DNA of 64,000 nt from Chitinophaga sancti (GTDB taxonomy: Bacteria; Bacteroidota; Bacteroidia; Chitinophagales; Chitinophagaceae): positions 1,488,001-1,552,000 of the forward strand of contig NZ_CP139972.1 of the NCBI RefSeq assembly GCF_034424315.1, read 5' to 3'. Each line of letters opens with the position of its first letter. Positions within the stretch are counted from its first letter, which is position 1. This document shows, piece after piece, positions 27,579-35,728 of the stretch. The translations under genes were made by a program, and so were the position numbers. Below the pieces are notes generated by a model. That model did not search any database, was not told where the DNA came from, and was given only the letters and a program-made list of their open reading frames with translations.

Positions 27579-28610
27579 TTAAGGCTGTGCCATCCCCACC
27601 ACTATTACGGAAAGGATGAGGATCGTCAGGCCGGAAACCAATACCGCTATTGTCTTTCTGTTCACGCCTTTCCATTCTTTTAATATGCCACCCCAAACAT
27701 TACTGAACAATACATTCAGCGACATCAGGATACTCCAGGAAAATGCAAGTAAAACAGGACTATCGGTCAAAAAGCTTTTACCCATTTCAAGTCCGAAGAA
27801 CTGGGAATACCAGAGCCCTCCGGCCAATGCACAGAACAGCACATTCCGAAGCAGGTCCTGTTTGCTCAATGCCTCCCGCTCTTTAGGCGCTTTGTTTTTA
27901 ATATTCTGCCAGCTACAATACGCCACGTTTGTAACAGCGCCACCCAGGGTGACCAGGAAGATCACAGGAAGCCCTGCATACAAACCATTCACACCACCAG
28001 CCAGGGCGGCCTCTTTTATAGGCGTACCAGCTTCCAGGCCCAGGGTAAAACAGGCACTCATAGCTCCCGCTAAAAAGGCAACAAGTAATCCCTTGCTTAA
28101 GGCAAAGTCTTTGATAGCCGCTCTCTTTTCTTCTTCAGTCATATTAGCAGAACGAAGACTACCTGCATATCCGATAATGGCAATCCCGGCAACGGTAATA
28201 GAGATCCCGATCAGCAACAGCAATCCTTCTCCCTGCAGGAAATTGGTATGCCCCATCATCGCAGGCAACAGGGTGCCAAATGCGGCACAGGTACCCAATG
28301 CAATACTCTGGCCCAGGGCTACTCCCAGGAAACGCATGCTCAAACCAAAGGTAAGACCCCCAATTCCCCAGAGTGCTCCAAAACCCATTGCCTTCAATGC
28401 ACCTCCCGCGGCCCATAATTCCATGAGGCTACTTCCGCTGGGAATCGCTATGATACTGCCCAATAGCGGAAAAACAATCCACGCAAAAATCCCCTGTACC
28501 AACCAGAATGATTCCCAGGACCAGCCCTTTACTTTCCTGATGGGCAGGTAAGAACTGGATTGACTAAAACTACCCAGCGCCATGATCAATAATCCAAATA
28601 AACTGTTCAT
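27579..28610 (-). CDS. rhaT: L-rhamnose/proton symporter
   Basis: 343 residues with about ten hydrophobic segments, matching the RhaT family. The N-terminus has the family phrase SFSQSSSYLPIRKVKGWSWE, and a loop between helices carries LRSANMTEEEKRAAIKDF. It brings rhamnose through the inner membrane. It lies between rhaD (28 bp) and rhaA (9 bp) in one operon. Confidence 0.95.
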   Translation of the reverse strand: MNSLFGLLIMALGSFSQSSSYLPIRKVKGWSWESFWLVQGIFAWIVFPLLGSIIAIPSGSSLMELWAAGGALKAMGFGALWGIGGLTFGLSMRFLGVALGQSIALGTCAAFGTLLPAMMGHTNFLQGEGLLLLIGISITVAGIAIIGYAGSLRSANMTEEEKRAAIKDFALSKGLLVAFLAGAMSACFTLGLEAGTPIKEAALAGGVNGLYAGLPVIFLVTLGGAVTNVAYCSWQNIKNKAPKEREALSKQDLLRNVLFCALAGGLWYSQFFGLEMGKSFLTDSPVLLAFSWSILMSLNVLFSNVWGGILKEWKGVNRKTIAVLVSGLTILILSVIVVGMAQP

Positions 28611-28619
28611 ATAAATGGA

Positions 28620-29876
28620 TTATCTTTTTGATGTAACGTCACGTTCATACTTTTGAACTGCAGGGATAAAGTCCGCTCCCACTTCCACTTCATTTTTCAA
28701 ACAGAAATAATCCCATACAGCCGCCCATGGCAAACTTTTCGCTTCTTCCAGCAATGCCAGTCTCTCAAAGTACTGACCATTATCTTCATACCTGCGCAGG
28801 GCAGCCAGTGGCTCCAGGAAGGCCTGTAAGAATGCTTTTTGTGTCGCCCTTACACCTACCACATAAGCACCAATACGATTGATGGATGCATCAAAAAAGT
28901 CAAGCCCTACATGCACCCTGTTTAATGCATCGGCTCTTACAATTTCTCTTGCCAGCTCGATCGTATCTTCGTTTAGGGTAACTACATGATCAGAATCCCA
29001 CCTCACAGGGCGGCTTACATGCAACATAATCTCAGGTGTAAAGAGCAACAGGGATGAGATCTTGTCCGCAACACTTTCGGTAAGATGAAAGTGGCCGGTG
29101 TCCAGCGTAACGATCTTTTGCCTTTTTGCACCATAGCCCAGGTAAAAATCATGAGAACCTACTGTATAACTCTCCAGGGCGATCCCGAACAATTTGGATT
29201 CAATGCAATCCTTCATGTGCTTATATTCAGCAGCGAATATCTCATCCAGGGATTTTTCCAGGATCTGGCGGTATTTATAACGATTCACCGTCAGGTCTTT
29301 GGAACCATCATGAATCCAGAGGTTCATAATACAGGGATCATCCTGATATTTACCAATGGCATCAGAGATTGCGCGGCAACGTTTCGTATGTTCGATCCAA
29401 AAATCACGGATAGACTTATCAGGATTCGCCAGTGTAAGATCACCACTTTTGGGATGACCGAAAGAGCTGGAATTAAAGTCGATCTTCAGGCCTTTCTCTT
29501 TTGCCCATTCCATCCACCCGGTGAAGTGTTCAGGCAGGATCTGATCCCTGTCAACCGTTTTCCCGCCAAAGTCACCGTAAATAGCATGCAGGTTAAATCT
29601 ATGCTTGCCTGCGATATGCGTAATCACTTCTTCGATATCAGCTTTCACTTCCTGCATGTTTCGTGCACGGCCCGGATAGTTACCCGTTGCCTGAATACCA
29701 CTGCCACCCTGGTTACCCAGGGTTTCAAAACCTACCACATCATCTGTCTGCCAGCAGTGCAGGGAGATGGATAATTGCTGTAAATGATTCAATGCCGCAT
29801 TCACATCCACACCAAGCGCAGCATAACGTTCCTTAGCAATTTCAAATGCCTGGAGCACCATATTTTCTTTACTCAT
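28620..29876 (-). CDS. rhaA: L-rhamnose isomerase
   Basis: 418 residues from the ATG at 29874-29876 (MSKENMVLQAFEIAKERY). The frame is open 15 codons further but that would overlap rhaB, while this start leaves a 1-bp gap. Converts L-rhamnose to L-rhamnulose on a metal-dependent TIM barrel. It is the E. coli RhaA type: SLHCWQTDDVVGFE, GIQATGNYPGRARN, ESKLFGIALESYTVGS, LLHVSRPVRWDSDHV and GLDFFDASINR are all present, giving the metal-binding and catalytic set. Confidence 0.96.
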   Translation of the reverse strand: MSKENMVLQAFEIAKERYAALGVDVNAALNHLQQLSISLHCWQTDDVVGFETLGNQGGSGIQATGNYPGRARNMQEVKADIEEVITHIAGKHRFNLHAIYGDFGGKTVDRDQILPEHFTGWMEWAKEKGLKIDFNSSSFGHPKSGDLTLANPDKSIRDFWIEHTKRCRAISDAIGKYQDDPCIMNLWIHDGSKDLTVNRYKYRQILEKSLDEIFAAEYKHMKDCIESKLFGIALESYTVGSHDFYLGYGAKRQKIVTLDTGHFHLTESVADKISSLLLFTPEIMLHVSRPVRWDSDHVVTLNEDTIELAREIVRADALNRVHVGLDFFDASINRIGAYVVGVRATQKAFLQAFLEPLAALRRYEDNGQYFERLALLEEAKSLPWAAVWDYFCLKNEVEVGADFIPAVQKYERDVTSKR

Positions 29877-29877
29877 A

Positions 29878-31356
29878 TTAGTTGTATTTAATAATTTCAC
29901 GGAATCGGTTATAGGCAGCATTCCACTGTGCTGTATCCTTTGGCAGGTAGGTATCCTGCTTAATAGAATTACGAACTACCCGGCGTATTTCGGCCAGCGA
30001 ATTCACGTAGCCAATACCTTTAGCCTGCATCATGATATTTCCTATTGCAGTAGCCTCTGTTGGCCCTGAAACGACCGGCATCCCAATTGCATTTGCCGTC
30101 ATCTGGTTCAGCATGGTATTTTTTGATCCACCGCCAATCACATGCAGGCGTTGAATAGGAAATGGCGCCAGTGACTGCAGACTTTCCAGTACTTTTCGAT
30201 ACTTCAACGCAAGACTATCAAAAATGCAACGGATAAAATCTGCCTGCGTAACAGGTGATCCCTGCCCCGTATTTTCACAATACTCCCGGATGACGCGCAG
30301 CATACTATCAGGATTTGCAAAAGACAGGTGATCCGGATCTATCAGAAAGCGAAAGCTGTCAGCGGTTTCATTCAGCCGGTCAATTTCACTATAGGAAAGT
30401 TTATCGCCTGCCGCTTCCCATTCCTTCCGGCATTGTTCAATCAGCCACATACCGGTAATGTTCTTAAGGAAGCGGGTAGTACCATTTACCCCACCTTCAT
30501 TGGTAAAATTGAGGGTATAAGATGCTTCATTGATAATAGGCTCATTTACCTCGATGCCCATCAGCGACCATGTACCGGAACTGAGATAGGCGAAATTCTC
30601 ATCGGTAGTGGGCACTGCTACAACAGCAGAACCAGTATCATGGCCTGCTACCGCAATAACAGGGATCCTGGCAATACCACATTCCTTCTGAACGGACTCA
30701 CTCACATAAGCAACTATTTCACCGGGCATAACAATGGGCTGCATCAGGGAGGTGCTTAAAGGAATGGCATCAAATAATTTCCCTTCAAAATTCTTCGTCC
30801 GCGGGTTCATTAATTGTGAAGTTGACGCGATTGTATATTCACACACCTTGCGACCGGTCAGCAAATAAGACAATGCATCCGGCATAAAGAGAATATCCGC
30901 CGCGGCTTCAAGCGCAGAGGATTGCTCTTTCCGGGCAGCATACAACTGGTACAAAGAATTGAAGTTCATTACCTGGATCCCCGTCGCATCGTACACTTCC
31001 TTTTTTGCAACAGTTTTGAAATATTCTTCGGGAATACCATTGGTGTAAGGATCCCGGTAGGCCCGTGGCTGGCTCAGGAGCATCCCATCTTTCCCCAGGT
31101 AGACAAAATCTACGCCCCAGGTATCAACCCCAATCGCATCAATCTTAATACCTGCTGCAGCTGCTGCTTTAAGGCCATTTTTCAGCTCCTCAAACAGGTA
31201 ATAGATATCCCAGTAATATTTATTATCGATCCGGACTATATTATTAGGGAACCGGGTCAGTTCCTGCAGCGTTATGGTATCATTATCTATCCGGGCAATG
31301 CATGATCTGCCTGAAGTAGCTCCGACATCAAAAGCGAATAAGTGACAAGCGGCCAT
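29878..31356 (-). CDS. rhaB: Rhamnulokinase
   Basis: 492 residues from the ATG at 31354-31356 (MAACHLFAFDVGATSGR). A longer open frame to 31455 adds 33 residues covering the promoter, so it was rejected. FGGY-family sugar kinase that phosphorylates L-rhamnulose with ATP. Both phosphate-binding loops are visible: DVGATSGR at residues 9-16 and GGGSKNTMLNQMTANA near residue 410. It is the first gene of the operon rhaB-rhaA-rhaT-rhaD-fucO and diverges from an AraC regulator. Confidence 0.95.
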   Translation of the reverse strand: MAACHLFAFDVGATSGRSCIARIDNDTITLQELTRFPNNIVRIDNKYYWDIYYLFEELKNGLKAAAAAGIKIDAIGVDTWGVDFVYLGKDGMLLSQPRAYRDPYTNGIPEEYFKTVAKKEVYDATGIQVMNFNSLYQLYAARKEQSSALEAAADILFMPDALSYLLTGRKVCEYTIASTSQLMNPRTKNFEGKLFDAIPLSTSLMQPIVMPGEIVAYVSESVQKECGIARIPVIAVAGHDTGSAVVAVPTTDENFAYLSSGTWSLMGIEVNEPIINEASYTLNFTNEGGVNGTTRFLKNITGMWLIEQCRKEWEAAGDKLSYSEIDRLNETADSFRFLIDPDHLSFANPDSMLRVIREYCENTGQGSPVTQADFIRCIFDSLALKYRKVLESLQSLAPFPIQRLHVIGGGSKNTMLNQMTANAIGMPVVSGPTEATAIGNIMMQAKGIGYVNSLAEIRRVVRNSIKQDTYLPKDTAQWNAAYNRFREIIKYN

Positions 31357-31548
31357 AATCCTTAGATTTTTACTATCCACAAACTTATGCCAGCCAGCGC
31401 CTATGGTGATTGATGGTTTTGGCGGAAATACTTTACAAAATGGCAACAGACCCATACAATATGATGATTTAAATCATAGGTCGAAATCCGGCCGTTAATT
31501 AAATTCACTACCAGAATTGAAAAGACATCCCACGTTAAGCATGCCAAC
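31357..31548. promoter_or_regulatory. Divergent rha promoter region
   Basis: The minus strand has an exact -7 box TAAGTTTG at 31387-31380, about 24-31 bases before the rhaB start, with no evident -33 TTTG; this fits a promoter that depends on the AraC-type activator encoded on the other side. A perfect 14-bp palindrome ATGATTTAAATCAT lies at 31464-31477, about 80 bp upstream of that box. It resembles the Crp/Fnr-like sites of the island to the right but could be a separate operator. Confidence 0.55.
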
Positions 31549-32475
31549 ATGAGATCCTATACACCATCCACGCATTTTCAATATTTGATCGCAGATGACT
31601 CAGATCATTTGTGGGGGAATGTTATCACCACCGTTGGGCATCAGCACATAGCTGCTCAGGAGGCTTATCCACCTGCCAATCATCCTGCGCGGTATTTGCT
31701 ATCACCACATAAGGGGCGCTCCATAGAAGAATATCAACTGGTATATATTGTAAAAGGATCCGGCAGTTTCCAGTCAGGTAGTCTTAAAGAAATGGCGGTG
31801 AAAGAAGGGAATATCTTATTGCTGTTTCCCGGGGAATGGCATAACTATTATCCTAACAAAGAAACAGGTTGGGAGGAATACTGGATCGGGTTTTACGGCA
31901 CCAATATGCAAAGCCGGGTACGTTGCGGTTTCTTTGATCGCCAGCAGCCGGTGTATGATATAGGGATCCAGGATGAAATAATACAGTTGTACCGGAAAGC
32001 CATCGAAACAGCGCAGAACGAGGTGGCCGGATGCCAGCAGCAGTTATCCGGCGTAGTCAGCAATTTGTTGGGGCACCTCTATTCACTCTATAAGAGCGCC
32101 AGTTTTGAGCAAACCGATCTAACGAAAAAGATCAACCAGGCGAAAACGATCCTGTCCGCAAATTATAACGTAGATATTCCTCTAAAGACCGTGGCGAACC
32201 AGATACAAATGAGTTATTCATGGTTCAGGCATGCTTTCAAAGAGTGCACAGGCTTCTCTCCGAATCAATATATCCTGGATCTGAGAATTCAAAAGAGCAA
32301 AGGGATGCTCACCAATTCTATTTTATCAATTAAGGAGATCGCCTACGAAGTAGGATTTAATAACTCCGAATATTACACAACCCTGTTCCGCCGAAAAACA
32401 GCCATGACTCCGGGAGAGTACAGGCGGTTTACACAGGGAAAAATGGACCAGGACAAAAAGAAACTTACCCTTTAA
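31549..32475 (+). CDS. AraC-family regulator of the rhamnose operon
   Basis: 308 residues. N-terminal cupin-like sugar-sensing domain (about 40-150; GSFQSGSLKEMAVKEGNILL) and C-terminal double helix-turn-helix (about 195-300; IPLKTVANQIQMSYSWFRHA and ILSIKEIAYEVGFNNSEYYT). It is divergent from rhaB, so the probable task is rhamnose-dependent activation of that operon, by analogy with RhaR/RhaS. The ligand is inferred from context only. Confidence 0.88.
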   Translation: MRSYTPSTHFQYLIADDSDHLWGNVITTVGHQHIAAQEAYPPANHPARYLLSPHKGRSIEEYQLVYIVKGSGSFQSGSLKEMAVKEGNILLLFPGEWHNYYPNKETGWEEYWIGFYGTNMQSRVRCGFFDRQQPVYDIGIQDEIIQLYRKAIETAQNEVAGCQQQLSGVVSNLLGHLYSLYKSASFEQTDLTKKINQAKTILSANYNVDIPLKTVANQIQMSYSWFRHAFKECTGFSPNQYILDLRIQKSKGMLTNSILSIKEIAYEVGFNNSEYYTTLFRRKTAMTPGEYRRFTQGKMDQDKKKLTL

Positions 32476-32568
32476 GCAAAAAATCCTTGCCGGCTTTATA
32501 GCATTCACCTTAGTTGTCTTCGGTGAAGCTTTTGTTCATTTATTACATTATAAGTTCACCATAAGTAT

Positions 32569-32617
32569 ACGATAAGTACACTTGTATATCCATTCGATAT
32601 ACAAGTGTACTTATCGT
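32569..32617. repeat. Perfect 22-bp inverted repeat
   Basis: Two 22-base arms (32569-32590 and 32596-32617) are exact complements around the 5-base loop CATTC. A partial direct copy (ATAAGTATAC/ATAAGTACAC) overlaps the left arm. There is no T tract. It lies 94 bp after the AraC stop and 100 bp before the next gene, so it could be a terminator of the AraC transcript, a 5' UTR structure or a protein-binding palindrome. Confidence 0.8.
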
Positions 32618-32716
32618 GAATAATAAGTGGCGTGTTAATACTCATATCTACTAAAAGACGCACTGAATATCCAACATTCTAACTACCTTAATATTGTACC
32701 CCAAAAAAACTAATCT

Positions 32717-33259
32717 ATGGCTCTTCTTAGAGACAGTCTGCTATTTAACTACGTCAGCGGTTCGCTTGGCGATGAAATCACAATTTACAGGCGGAATAAC
32801 CAGGTGATTGTGGCAAAAAAACGCCGCAAATCGACCAAAAAGCCGACAAAAAAACAGCTTGCACAAAGGAAAATGATGCAATTGGCGGCTGCCAAAGCCA
32901 GGCAACTCATCAAAGACCCCGAATTAAAGGCGTATTACCAGTCCAAAGCAGGCCCTGGGCAGAATGCATTTAATATGGCCTTGCAGGATGCTTATCATTC
33001 TCCGGAAATTCAGCATATTAAACTGGAAGAAGCTACCGTTGTAGTAACGGCGAAAGATAAATTCAGGGTGGCTGAGGTGGAAGTACGGGTGTTGGATTCG
33101 GCTGGTGTGATCCTGGAAAAAGGGAACGCGGTTTTAGGTAGGAATGGTATTGATTGGTATTACAAAATTGCAAATTTGGCGGAAGCGGAAAGGATTGTGG
33201 CGGTGGCAGTTGATATACCGGGTAATGAGACAGTAGCGGATTTATTGTTAGCCGGGTAA
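32717..33259 (+). CDS. Hypothetical basic protein
   Basis: 180 residues, no signal peptide. The N-terminal third has a DEITIYRRNNQVIVAKKRRK segment with a Lys/Arg-rich stretch (about residues 33-52), then a helical region (QLAQRKMMQLAAAKARQLI), then a beta-rich C-terminal half. The plan, a short strand-rich start with a basic patch followed by a helical ALQDAY-type segment, resembles small uncharacterised Bacteroidota proteins near DUF6266, but I cannot assign it. No operon partner: both neighbours are on separate transcripts. Confidence 0.65.
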   Translation: MALLRDSLLFNYVSGSLGDEITIYRRNNQVIVAKKRRKSTKKPTKKQLAQRKMMQLAAAKARQLIKDPELKAYYQSKAGPGQNAFNMALQDAYHSPEIQHIKLEEATVVVTAKDKFRVAEVEVRVLDSAGVILEKGNAVLGRNGIDWYYKIANLAEAERIVAVAVDIPGNETVADLLLAG

Positions 33260-33301
33260 TTGGATCAGCCCCTGCTTCAATGTAGAATCATCTCTCATAA
33301 A

Positions 33302-33333
33302 CGCCAGCAGGTATAAAAATACCTGAGCCGGCG
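33302..33333 (-). terminator. Hairpin between convergent genes
   Basis: Stem AGGTAT-AAAA-ATACCT extended by outer GCC/GGC pairs. Read on the minus strand it is followed by TTTATG, so it suits the minus-strand regulator gene that ends at 33431; it may work in both directions. Confidence 0.6.
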
Positions 33334-33365
33334 TGTAATCAACTTGTATATCTGATTCAATTGAT

Positions 33366-33430
33366 CAAATTTGATGGAACCAGGGAAAATGAACAATGAC
33401 ATTCATCATAGGGGCAATGACGAATATTAA
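33366..33430. promoter_or_regulatory. Two Fnr-like palindromes in a convergent intergenic region
   Basis: ATGACATTCATCAT (33396-33409; nine of ten half-site bases match ATGAC-N4-GTCAT) and ATGACGAATATTAA (33417-33430; one good half). On the minus strand a -7-like CAAATTTG (33373-33366) begins 29.5 bases from the centre of the first site, as at the other sites in the island. A transcript from here would run toward the hairpin at 33302-33333, so a short RNA is possible. Confidence 0.4.
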
Positions 33431-34492
33431 CTATTTACAAAACTGTGTAAGCTTATCCTTATCACGAATATAAATGGTGCCCCTTCTTATTTCAATCAGC
33501 TGTTCATCCCGAAATTCAGCCAGTGTGCGGGCCAGTGATTCTTTTGCCACACCTGCAAGGGCGGCAAGATTGCCCCGGCTGAAATTTATTCCCACATCCG
33601 TATAATCTACAATATTGTACTTCTTATAAACCATCAGCAGGGCTGCAGCAGCTTTTTTACGCAGGGAATCATAAGCCGTTTTCAACAACTGTGCTTCCTT
33701 TTCTTCTATGTTTTCTGCCAGCAGGCGGATCACCTGTTGCCTCATGACTGCGTCATTGGCTAACACATTCTCAAAATCGTTATGTGGTATCATGGCCAGT
33801 TCCACCTCCCCGATGGCTTCTGCCGTATCTACATACCGTATCTGCTCCAGCAGGGCTGCGTATCCCAGGAAATCACCTTCACATGCCAGCTCTGTTATCA
33901 ATTCCTTTCCATCCTCATCCAGGATAAAAGTTTTGACCTTCCCCTTTACAATAAAGTACAGGCAGGACGGATAATTTCCTTCCTGGTAAATAACCTGCCT
34001 TTTCCTGAATCGCCTTACATTGCGGTCCATTACCAGGGTTTTCAGCGGGTTATAGTCTGCTGACTCAGGGATACATAATTCCGATACCATTTGCATTTCA
34101 TGCAGCTGCACCAGCCTGTTGTTTTCCAGCTTCTTTAACTGGCATTCTATAGAATTGAGCAGGTCAGAAGGATCGAAAGGCTTGGTAATATAATCATCTG
34201 CCCCGAGGTTCATTCCCATCCTTACATCTGAACGTTCTGTACGAGCAGTCAGAAAAATAAAAGGAATCTTACAGCATGCCTCATTGCTGTTTAAAATCTG
34301 CAAGACAACATAACCGTCCAGGATCGGTAATGACAAATCACATATGATCACATCAGGATGCCTGGTCTCAGCCATATGGATCCCCTGCTTGCCGTTCCCT
34401 GCAAAAATCACATCGTATCCGGCCAGCTGCAGGATTTCCACCAGGCTGTCTCTAACCGTTGGGTTGTCCTCAATTACTAGTATTGTAGGCAT
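33431..34492 (-). CDS. Response regulator fused to Crp/Fnr-type transcription factor (1)
   Basis: 353 residues. Receiver domain at 1-125 with acidic pair E8-D9, phospho-acceptor Asp52 (DVIICDLSLPILDG), conserved Thr (LTAR) and Lys (ITKPF). A linker leads to a cyclic-nucleotide-type beta roll (about 165-265, GKVKTFILDEDGKELITE) and a Crp-type winged HTH (about 285-345, GNLAALAGVAKESLARTLAEF). The recognition helix KESLAR keeps the Glu and Arg that in Crp/Fnr read the TGA core. No Fnr-type Fe-S cysteine cluster is visible, so any oxygen sensing would come through phosphorylation. A close paralogue (55051-56103) closes the island. No histidine kinase is in the window. Promoter and upstream sequence show no clear own site. 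Confidence 0.93.
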   Translation of the reverse strand: MPTILVIEDNPTVRDSLVEILQLAGYDVIFAGNGKQGIHMAETRHPDVIICDLSLPILDGYVVLQILNSNEACCKIPFIFLTARTERSDVRMGMNLGADDYITKPFDPSDLLNSIECQLKKLENNRLVQLHEMQMVSELCIPESADYNPLKTLVMDRNVRRFRKRQVIYQEGNYPSCLYFIVKGKVKTFILDEDGKELITELACEGDFLGYAALLEQIRYVDTAEAIGEVELAMIPHNDFENVLANDAVMRQQVIRLLAENIEEKEAQLLKTAYDSLRKKAAAALLMVYKKYNIVDYTDVGINFSRGNLAALAGVAKESLARTLAEFRDEQLIEIRRGTIYIRDKDKLTQFCK

Positions 34493-34947
34493 AAATGAGC
34501 TGTATTATAGAAATGAATCATGGGTGTATTAACATTAATTAAATGAAATGCAGAAAGCTTTATCAGTTCTTTTTTTCGAAGAATAAATCAAACATAGCCC
34601 CATTCCTGAACGGCGGCCTATACCCTCTAAGTATTATGTTATAATGACCAATCAGCTGTCGGCACTTTCAGGCACATCAATATACGGAATAATTGACTTT
34701 TCATATATGCATTCCATTGAGGTAAACATTATATTTCCGGGAAGCAAAAGTCTGGTTGTACTATTTACCGATTTTATGGAAGTAATTACTGCCAGGGTGA
34801 TTGCTGGTATTCCTGGCCTTATGGTATTCATATCGTGGCTGAGCATCCCAGTGCCTGAAATACGCTGCAAAGATAAATAAATCAGGCATAATAAAGGCGG
34901 GTACAATGGAGCAAAAACCATCGGTTTCCTGTAATACGGATGGCCAC
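34493..34947. other. Intergenic region without convincing gene
   Basis: AT-rich region upstream of the regulator at 33431-34492. A plus-strand frame of 78 codons (34644-34880) and an opposing one lack any recognisable domain. ATGACCAATCAGCT at 34643 has one Fnr-like half-site only. Confidence 0.4.
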
Positions 34948-34976
34948 AAAAAAAGCAGGCAGGAGAACCTGCCCGC
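34948..34976 (-). terminator. Intrinsic terminator on minus strand
   Basis: On the minus strand GGCAGG-TTCT-CCTGCC, with two more GC pairs outside one mismatch, is followed directly by seven T residues. It ends a minus-strand transcript that can only come from the small genes at 35003-35298. Confidence 0.88.
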
Positions 34977-35002
34977 CACACTAAATCCTATAAAAACCGT
35001 GA

Positions 35003-35101
35003 TTATATTTCTATTTCGGGTTCATCTATGACCTGTTTTAATATGCGGGTAGATTCAACTACCCGCATATCAGGATGCTTCCAGTTTTCATTGCCGCACA
35101 T
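35003..35101 (-). CDS. Candidate 32-residue micro-ORF
   Basis: An ATG at 35099-35101 opens a 32-codon frame starting MCGNENWKHPDMRVVEST and ending IDEPEIEI. It lies 35 bp after a YtxH-like gene and just before a clear terminator, so it is transcribed. Its composition is protein-like. Against it, the frame contains a perfect 12-bp inverted repeat at 35041-35070 (ATATGCGGGTAG and its complement), which could instead be the terminator of the upstream gene. Low certainty. Confidence 0.3.
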   Translation of the reverse strand: MCGNENWKHPDMRVVESTRILKQVIDEPEIEI

Positions 35102-35136
35102 ACTGCGGTATGCAAAAGTTCACTGTTTTATTATTT

Positions 35137-35298
35137 TCAGATAGATTCAATGGAGGCCTGTCCATTACATTGTTTCTTTTTCTTCATTTGTGAAAGCATT
35201 TTTTTACCTTTTTCTGTTCTTGTAAAAAATGCGCCAACGGCAGCACCGGCAAGTGCCACGGAGGCAATAACTGAAATGGCCTTGGTGTAATTTTTCAT
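35137..35298 (-). CDS. YtxH-like small membrane protein
   Basis: 53 residues. The N-terminal part is a glycine/alanine-rich membrane helix (ISVIASVALAGAAVGAFF), followed by a basic, Lys-rich tail (TEKGKKMLSQMKKKKQ), the usual plan of YtxH-like stress proteins. The start is the ATG at 35296-35298, directly after an unusual run of G (C on the sense strand). Such genes are often general-stress induced. It lies in a stress-gene island and ends before a terminator at 34948. Confidence 0.65.
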   Translation of the reverse strand: MKNYTKAISVIASVALAGAAVGAFFTRTEKGKKMLSQMKKKKQCNGQASIESI

Positions 35299-35558
35299 AT
35301 TGGGGGGGTATTAGGTTTACAATGTCAGGGCTTTATTTCGTTTACCATTACTACAAATATTTATTCCAATCGTAACCACCTTGTTAATCCATATTAAAGT
35401 TGCGCATTTCTACATCAAAAAAAATTAAGCCTCATCATTTCAAATATTGACATCCATCACTTTAAAAAAACAATACATTCAAAAATAACCACAAACCAGG
35501 CGGCTGTTAATTTTACTGAAAACAGACCGGGTAGTTAGCATGAATGTTACTTTTTTCT

Positions 35559-35603
35559 ATGACCCGGATCATTGAAGGACCTCCCCCTGAAAAGGTAGAT
35601 TTG
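35559..35603 (+). promoter_or_regulatory. Putative Fnr-like activator site and promoter of the cation ATPase gene
   Basis: ATGACCCGGATCAT (35559-35572) matches ATGAC-N4-GTCAT at nine of ten half-site bases. An exact -7 box TAGATTTG (35596-35603) begins 30.5 bases after the site centre, placing the site near -41 from the expected transcription start, as for a class II Crp/Fnr activator. The gene starts 125 bp further on. The rest of 35299-35728 is AT-rich and shows no other feature I can support. Confidence 0.55.
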
Positions 35604-35728
35604 TATAGTCATCAATCATCTTCCACTATGAAAATGTATACCCACACCCAAAGCCCCGGATATACTACAAAATGAGAATAACGATAACAGTGTAGTGCTC
35701 ATTTCGGGATATTAAACAAACCATTCAA

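Noticed and set aside
27616..28551. 311-codon frame opposite rhaT
   Set aside because: Antisense to a clear transporter gene; proline/alanine-rich composition typical of a reverse-frame artefact.
29085..29774. 229-codon frame on the strand opposite rhaA
   Set aside because: Lies wholly inside the well-supported rhaA gene and has no family resemblance; a shadow of its codon bias.
31357..31455. Longer start for rhaB
   Set aside because: The extra 33 residues cover the TAnnTTTG box and do not resemble the kinase N-terminus, which begins MAACHLFAFDVGATSGR.
34644..34880. 78-codon plus-strand frame near the first regulator, with an opposing 109-codon frame
   Set aside because: Neither shows a recognisable domain or signal. 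The region is intergenic in character, and the opposing frame runs over the clear T-tract terminator at 34948-34976.
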